Below are positions 59,843-64,000 of a stretch of DNA of 64,000 nt, piece by piece. Origin of the DNA: Alphaproteobacteria bacterium (GTDB lineage Bacteria; Pseudomonadota; Alphaproteobacteria; UBA7985; JAUIBT01); NCBI GenBank assembly GCA_030428565.1, contig JAUIDR010000005.1, forward strand, positions 46,188 to 110,187, given 5' to 3'. The translations under genes and the position numbers were made by a program. Below the pieces are notes generated by a model. That model saw only the letters and a list, made by a program, of their open reading frames with translations. It searched no databases and was not told where the DNA came from. Positions within the stretch are counted from its first letter, which is position 1, and the number at the start of each line of letters is the position of its first letter.

Positions 59843-61036
59843 ATGACCCAGATGTTGAGCCTAGAAGAACGCCGCAATGCCCTGACTAGGGTCGTCGGCG
59901 ATGTCGATGTCGCCATGGGGCTGCCCAACGAAGCCTATCTGGAAGCTGACTACTTCGCCGAAGAAAAGAAAAAGGTCTTTGGCGCCTCCTGGGCCGGCGT
60001 CGGCTTTGCCAAGGATCTGCCTGAGGCCCTATGGGTGCAGCCCGTCGATTTTCTAGGCGAGCCGCTGATCCTGGTCCGAGACGGCCAAGACCAAGTGCGC
60101 GTTTTCTATAACGTCTGCCGTCACCGAGGCATGAAGCTGGTCGAAGAGCCCGGCAAGATGAACGTCATTCGTTGCCCCTACCACTCGTGGAGCTACGATC
60201 ACGGCGGTGACTTGAAGATCACGCCCCACGCGGGCGGTCCTGGCAACAACATCTGCGGGCGGCTGGAAAAAGACGTCACCGGACTGATCGAGGTGCGCTC
60301 GCACGTCTTCATGGGCGTGATTTTCGTCAACTTGGACGGCCAAGCCCCCGCTTTTGAAGAGGCCAATGCCACGCTCATTGCGCGTTGGCAGGAGTTTGTG
60401 GGCCAGCCCCTGACCCATACCGGCGCAGATTCGGGTTTTAAGCTGAACCTGGCTACGAACTGGAAACTGGCGGTCGAGAACTATTGCGAATCCTATCACC
60501 TGCCGTGGGTGCATCCTTCACTGAACTCGTATTCGCGCCTGGAAGATCACTACCACATTATGCAAAACGCCCAGCCTCTGGCGTCGGGCGCGGTGAGCCA
60601 GGGCTTTTCTGGCCAAGGCACCTTGGTCTACAGCCCCATGTTGGCCGAGGACGGCCGCCGTTTTCCCACTTTTGACGACCTCGATGCCAAGTGGGACAAG
60701 CAAGCTGAGTATGTGGCGCTCTACCCCAACGTCTTGTTGGGCGTTCACAAGGATCACAGCTTCGCCATCATCATCGAGCCCAAGGGCCCCAACCAATCGG
60801 TCGAACATATCGAAATTTTCTACGCCAAATCTGATGTGGCGGGCGACGATTGGCGGACGATGCGCGCGAAGAACACAGCCATGTGGCAGCAAGTCTTTGA
60901 AGAAGACGTCTTCGTCGTCGAGGGCATGCAGAAGGGCCGCTCCGCTTCGGGATTTGACGGCGGCGTATTCGCGCCTGCCATGGACGCACCGACCCACCTG
61001 TTCCATCAGTGGGCCGCTTCAAAAATGCTGGCATAA
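59843..61036 (+). CDS. Rieske non-haem iron oxygenase alpha subunit (betaine/carnitine monooxygenase-like)
   Basis: 397 residues from ATG 59843. Rieske cluster C92-x-H94 and C111-x2-H114 (NVCRHRGMKLV, RCPYHSWSYD); mononuclear iron ligands in NYCESYHLPWVHPSL plus a later Asp. Size and sequence are of the GbcA/CntA-type enzymes that demethylate or cleave quaternary amines, but other oxygenases look alike. The upstream start 59777 is rejected as it lacks homology. A ferredoxin reductase follows 390 bases later, as expected for the electron supply; choline sulfatase at 34 kb fits a quaternary amine diet (inference). Confidence 0.85.
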   Translation: MTQMLSLEERRNALTRVVGDVDVAMGLPNEAYLEADYFAEEKKKVFGASWAGVGFAKDLPEALWVQPVDFLGEPLILVRDGQDQVRVFYNVCRHRGMKLVEEPGKMNVIRCPYHSWSYDHGGDLKITPHAGGPGNNICGRLEKDVTGLIEVRSHVFMGVIFVNLDGQAPAFEEANATLIARWQEFVGQPLTHTGADSGFKLNLATNWKLAVENYCESYHLPWVHPSLNSYSRLEDHYHIMQNAQPLASGAVSQGFSGQGTLVYSPMLAEDGRRFPTFDDLDAKWDKQAEYVALYPNVLLGVHKDHSFAIIIEPKGPNQSVEHIEIFYAKSDVAGDDWRTMRAKNTAMWQQVFEEDVFVVEGMQKGRSASGFDGGVFAPAMDAPTHLFHQWAASKMLA

Positions 61037-61120
61037 GCGCGGGCTCCGCCAAGGGGCCGGTGACAAATCGAGTTGGATTGGCGGTCTATCCAGGCCGCGT
61101 GAGCAGGTGGAGAAACGCCG

Positions 61121-61348
61121 ATGTACGATCTTTGCTTTAGCGATGGTGTGTTGTTTACAGCCCTGGAGGGCGGTGATCATCAGACCGCCGCGCAACTCTA
61201 TATGCAAGCGGCCGAACTTGCGGACAGGGAGCCGGATGCGGCCGCATTTTATGCGACCCACGCCTTTGTCCATGCCTTGCAAGCGGGTGATTTTACGATA
61301 GAACAGCAGTCGGGCGGCCTGTTGCGTCGTATGGGCCGCTTGCGCTAG
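61121..61348 (+). CDS. Small conserved-looking protein between oxygenase and reductase
   Basis: 75 residues, unrecognised. GGAG lies eight bases before ATG 61121. The sequence is a helical pair rich in Ala, His and Leu (LEGGDHQTAAQLYMQAAELA, AAFYATHAFVHALQAGDF), possibly TPR-like. Its place between oxygenase and reductase on the same strand suggests a chaperone or assembly role, but nothing proves it. Confidence 0.6.
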   Translation: MYDLCFSDGVLFTALEGGDHQTAAQLYMQAAELADREPDAAAFYATHAFVHALQAGDFTIEQQSGGLLRRMGRLR

Positions 61349-61425
61349 GCCGCGCTCTGGTCTAGCAGGCTGTCATAGAAGGACACTTAATGCCGGGCTC
61401 AGCCCTGCCAGACCATGAGGAAACT

Positions 61426-62649
61426 ATGAGCAAAATCGTCATCGTTGGTGCGGGCCAAGCGGGCTCGCAGTGTGCTTTGAGCCTCAGACAAATGGGCTTT
61501 GAAGGCAGCATCACGATCCTGGGTGACGAGAGCCATCTGCCCTATGATCGCCCACCGCTGTCGAAGGCGGTCTTGAAGTCTGAGCTGGAAATCGAGCGTA
61601 CCGTCTTCCGCCCGGCAGCGGTCTATGCAGATCAAGGTATAGAGCTGCGCACCGACTGCTCTGTGAGCGGTATCGACCAAGCCGCCAAGACCCTGGCCTT
61701 GTCGGACGGCAGCCATATGGGTTACGAAACGCTGATCGTGGCGACCGGCGCGCGCGCGCGCAGCATGCCGCTGAGCGATGCGGTTTTGGAGCGCAGCTAC
61801 TTTGTACGGTCTTGGGATGAGAGTTTAGCGCTGAAAGCCAAACTGGAGGCCGGGCCGAAGGACAAGCCGCTGGTGGTAATTGGCGGCGGATTTATCGGCC
61901 TGGAAGTGGCAGCTTCGGCGCGCTTGATGGGATGGCCTGTCATTATCGTAGAAGCCGATCAACGCTTGATGGGCCGGGCGGTCCACCCCCGCATTTCTGA
62001 ACTTTGCCTCGAAAAGCATCGCGCCGAAGGCGCGCGGGTTGAGCTCAACACCATGAGCGGCGACATCGAGGCCACCGCGGACGGCGTGGCGTTGACCGTC
62101 AATGGCGAGCGCATTGAAGCGGCGGGCCTGGTCATTGGCATCGGCGCGCTGGTCAACACCGATTTCCTGGAAGGCAGCAGCATCTATTCTGATCGCGGCC
62201 TGGTAACGGACGCCGCTCAGCGCACCAGCGACCCAGATATCTATGCCATTGGTGACGTGGCGATCTGCGAAGACCGCTATTTGGCCTCAGGCGTGCGTCT
62301 GGAGAGCGTGCAGAACGCCATTTACGGTGCCAAGATCTGTGCAGCGGCCATTACCGGCAGCGCCGAACCGCGCTTGGAAGCGCCTTGGTTTTGGACTGAC
62401 CAGTACGATTATAGTCTGCAAATGGTTGGGCTCTATTCGCCCGAACTGACCTGGATCGAGCGCGACAATGGCCAAGGTAGTGTGACCTTGATCGGCGTCG
62501 ATGGCGACCAGATAAAAGCGGGCCAGGTCATCAATTCAGCGCAGGATTTCGCGGTCATGCGGCGCGCGGTGGACATGCAATTAGCGGTCGACGCCGCCAG
62601 CCTGTCGGATACATCGCAGAAGCTTAAATCTCTGGTTTTGAAGAAATAA
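61426..62649 (+). CDS. FAD-dependent ferredoxin/rubredoxin reductase
   Basis: 407 residues from ATG 61426, with GAGG five bases upstream; start 61390 is rejected. FAD motif IVIVGAGQAGSQCA, NAD motif VVIGGGFIGLEVA near 149, second FAD motif DPDIYAIGDVA and the reductase C-terminal domain (WFWTDQYDYSLQMVG). Reduces the ferredoxin of a Rieske or P450 system with NAD(P)H. Likely partner of the oxygenase upstream. Confidence 0.92.
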   Translation: MSKIVIVGAGQAGSQCALSLRQMGFEGSITILGDESHLPYDRPPLSKAVLKSELEIERTVFRPAAVYADQGIELRTDCSVSGIDQAAKTLALSDGSHMGYETLIVATGARARSMPLSDAVLERSYFVRSWDESLALKAKLEAGPKDKPLVVIGGGFIGLEVAASARLMGWPVIIVEADQRLMGRAVHPRISELCLEKHRAEGARVELNTMSGDIEATADGVALTVNGERIEAAGLVIGIGALVNTDFLEGSSIYSDRGLVTDAAQRTSDPDIYAIGDVAICEDRYLASGVRLESVQNAIYGAKICAAAITGSAEPRLEAPWFWTDQYDYSLQMVGLYSPELTWIERDNGQGSVTLIGVDGDQIKAGQVINSAQDFAVMRRAVDMQLAVDAASLSDTSQKLKSLVLKK

Positions 62650-62679
62650 TCGCGCTCTAGATAGGATTGGCCGCAGCCT

Positions 62680-63837
62680 TTGACCCGCCTTCACCCCAAT
62701 TTGCAGGACGCTTTGATCGATGGCCTCGATCGTTGCCTCAATCAAGGTTTTCACGCTGCCAAGGTGGTCGAGTGGAACTTGAAAAACCACAAAAAATGGG
62801 GTTCGCGCGATCGTCGCTTGTTTGCCCAGACCTTGTACGAGGTCGTGCGGTGGCGTTCGCGGTTGGCCTATGCAGCGCTTGCCGACGAGCAGCAGGCGCG
62901 GCGCTTGTTGACCGCTTGGCTCGCCTTGCAGGACGACAGCGCAGACACAGAGCTGCGCGCACGTTGGGACAATCCGCTTAACGAACAAATGCGCCACGCT
63001 ATGCCCGATTGGCTCCAGATCGCAGGCCAAGCGCAGTACGGTGCCGATTGGGGCGAGCTGGCAGGGATCTTGAACACGCAAGCCCCGCTGTTTTTGCGGG
63101 CAAACAGTCTCAAAGCCGAGCCCCAGGCTGTGGCGGCCGCCTTGGGCGATGAAGGCGTGGAGACCCGTTCGCGGGGTGATTGCGCGCTGGAGGTTGTCAA
63201 GCGGCAGAACGTCTTCACCACCCAGGCCTTTAAGGACGGCCTGTTTGAGGTGCAAGATCTTGGCAGCCAAGACATAGCGGCCTTCATGCAAATTGAGCCC
63301 GGCATGCGGGTCATCGATGCCTGTGCTGGCGGTGGCGGTAAAGCGCTGCACGCGGCGGCCATGATGGAAAATCGCGGCAAGCTGCTGGCCATGGACATTC
63401 ATCAGTGGAAGCTGGATGCCTTGCGCAAACGCGCTAAACGCGCGGGTGTGCACTGCATCGAAACGCGCTTGATCGAATCCTCTAAGACCATCAAGCGTTT
63501 GGACGGTTCGGCCGACCGTCTGCTGCTGGATGTCCCCTGTTCGGGATCGGGGGTCATGCGCCGCAAGCCGGACACCAAATGGAAGGTGAGCGCCGAAAAT
63601 TTGAACCAAACGCAGACCCTGCAAGCCGACATTCTTCAACGCTATAGCCGCATGACGCGACCGGGTGGGACAATGGTCTATGCGACCTGCTCGATTCTGG
63701 AAGCAGAGAACCAAGCACAAGTCGCCGCGTTTCTTGCCGCAAATCCGGGTTGGTCTTTGGAAGAAGAAGCGGTGCGGCTACCCGAAGCGGGCGGCTCGGA
63801 TGGATTCTATATGGCGCGACTGCTCCGCCAAGGCTAG
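62680..63837 (+). CDS. RsmB/NOP-type RNA m5C methyltransferase
   Basis: 385 residues. N-terminal RNA-binding region, then SAM domain: VIDACAGGGGKALHAAAMM, LLAMDIHQWKLDALRKRAKR, LLLDVPCSGSGVMRRKPDTKW with the PC catalytic pair, and MVYATCSILEAENQ with the TC nucleophile. Methylates rRNA or tRNA cytosines. The only start without shortening the homology is TTG 62680; AGGA lies about 14 bases upstream. The stop TAG (63835-63837) is the TAG of dispersed element copy C. Confidence 0.92.
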   Translation: MTRLHPNLQDALIDGLDRCLNQGFHAAKVVEWNLKNHKKWGSRDRRLFAQTLYEVVRWRSRLAYAALADEQQARRLLTAWLALQDDSADTELRARWDNPLNEQMRHAMPDWLQIAGQAQYGADWGELAGILNTQAPLFLRANSLKAEPQAVAAALGDEGVETRSRGDCALEVVKRQNVFTTQAFKDGLFEVQDLGSQDIAAFMQIEPGMRVIDACAGGGGKALHAAAMMENRGKLLAMDIHQWKLDALRKRAKRAGVHCIETRLIESSKTIKRLDGSADRLLLDVPCSGSGVMRRKPDTKWKVSAENLNQTQTLQADILQRYSRMTRPGGTMVYATCSILEAENQAQVAAFLAANPGWSLEEEAVRLPEAGGSDGFYMARLLRQG

Positions 63838-63876
63838 AGCGTCGGGTGCTGGATTAGCAACAGCCCATTCGCTCTA
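63834..63876 (+). repeat. Dispersed stop-codon element, copy C (truncated)
   Basis: Starts CTAGAGCGTCGGGTGCTGG at 63834 and ends CGCTCTA at 63876. 38 of the first 44 bases match copy B. The terminal arms CTAGAGCG and CGCTCTAG are perfect inverted repeats. The tail present in copies A and B is missing: after TA 63875-63876 the sequence is unrelated and looks like an IS end. Confidence 0.85.
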
Positions 63877-64000
63877 GAGCATTCTGCCAAAAACCTGAAT
63901 CGGTAGGGATTCCTTTATGCGCTGATCTGTGATTCAGTCTTTTTGGGAGGATGGATCATGTCAGCACCTTTGCCGGACGCGCTGCGGGCGCGGTTTCAAG
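63877..64000 (+). mobile_element. Probable left end of an IS630-family element with start of its transposase
   Basis: From GAGCATTCTGCC at 63877, directly after a TA dinucleotide (the IS630 target), about 80 bases of end sequence lead to GGGAGGATGGATC and ATG 63958, whose 14 complete codons read MSAPLPDALRARFQ, similar to the N-terminus of short IS630-type transposases. The gene runs off the right edge. Identification rests on few residues plus the TA junction in a broken repeat. Confidence 0.55.

Noticed and set aside
1..64000. Genome-wide stop-codon recoding
   Set aside because: TAA, TAG and TGA all end well-defined genes here (e.g. petABC, livF, ispE), so the two interrupted genes need another explanation.

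Overview
The window reads as chromosomal DNA of a GC-rich (roughly 60%) alphaproteobacterium. The evidence is an aerobic cytochrome bc1 operon preceded by trmL and hemF, ETF-ubiquinone oxidoreductase followed by a TPR protein and ispE, a Liv-type ABC importer, choline sulfatase and a Rieske oxygenase/reductase pair. The gene order UDG / ETF-QO / TPR / ispE and hemF / trmL / petABC is what I would expect of a Rhodospirillales-like lineage; that placement is an inference.

Layout. 1-2150: 3' end of an autotransporter whose last beta-strand is cut off by an in-frame TAA. 2680-7332: RND efflux adaptor and pump, the pump with two extra hydrophobic segments. 7542-8033: exported rhodanese. 8033-14177 (minus): CaiB-type CoA-transferase, cysteine desulfurase-like PLP enzyme, MoaB, an SDR and a soluble lytic transglycosylase. 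14201-20115: UDG-like protein (minus), then ETF-QO, TPR lipoprotein-like exported protein and IspE (plus). 20331-21821 (minus): a membrane protein with a FUS-like Tyr/Gly/Gln/Ser/Asp low-complexity domain joined to a peptidoglycan-binding domain. 22210: tRNA-Gln(TTG). 23389-34041: an approximately 3,550-residue DUF11/GEVED repeat surface protein gene broken by one in-frame TAG. 34215-41087: choline sulfatase (minus), a small secreted protein and a five-gene Liv-type ABC importer (plus). 41375-45363 (minus): a TetR-controlled HlyD/ABC-2 export operon. 45688-47437 (minus): 2Fe-2S ferredoxin and a molybdopterin-binding protein. 47734-52194: a metal importer mntABCD/troABCD-like operon ending in its own MntR. 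52279-54198: a secreted protein of unknown function. 54530-56694 (minus): hemF, a VOC protein and trmL. 56941-59612: petABC. 59843-62649: Rieske oxygenase, a 75-residue protein and a ferredoxin reductase. 62680-63837: RsmB/NOP-type RNA methyltransferase. 63877-64000: probable left end of an IS630-like element, running off the window.

Three patterns cut across the genes. First, short tandem repeats are very common: those inside genes have periods of 12 or 15 bp and fall in signal peptides and linkers, while those outside have periods of 13-22 bp and often begin exactly at a stop codon. Second, a dispersed element of about 44-105 bp occurs three times, always in the same orientation as the gene before it, and supplies that gene's TAG stop codon; the third copy breaks off at a TA dinucleotide where the putative IS begins. 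Third, the TetR and MntR operators each fill the spacer between a -35 and a -10 box, and both promoters predict transcription starting at or beside the ATG, so both mRNAs may be leaderless.

Two giant surface-protein genes in one window, each interrupted by a single stop codon with perfect downstream continuation, is the other point that most deserves checking (real inactivation, phase variation, readthrough or sequence error). I saw no rRNA, CRISPR array or prophage.
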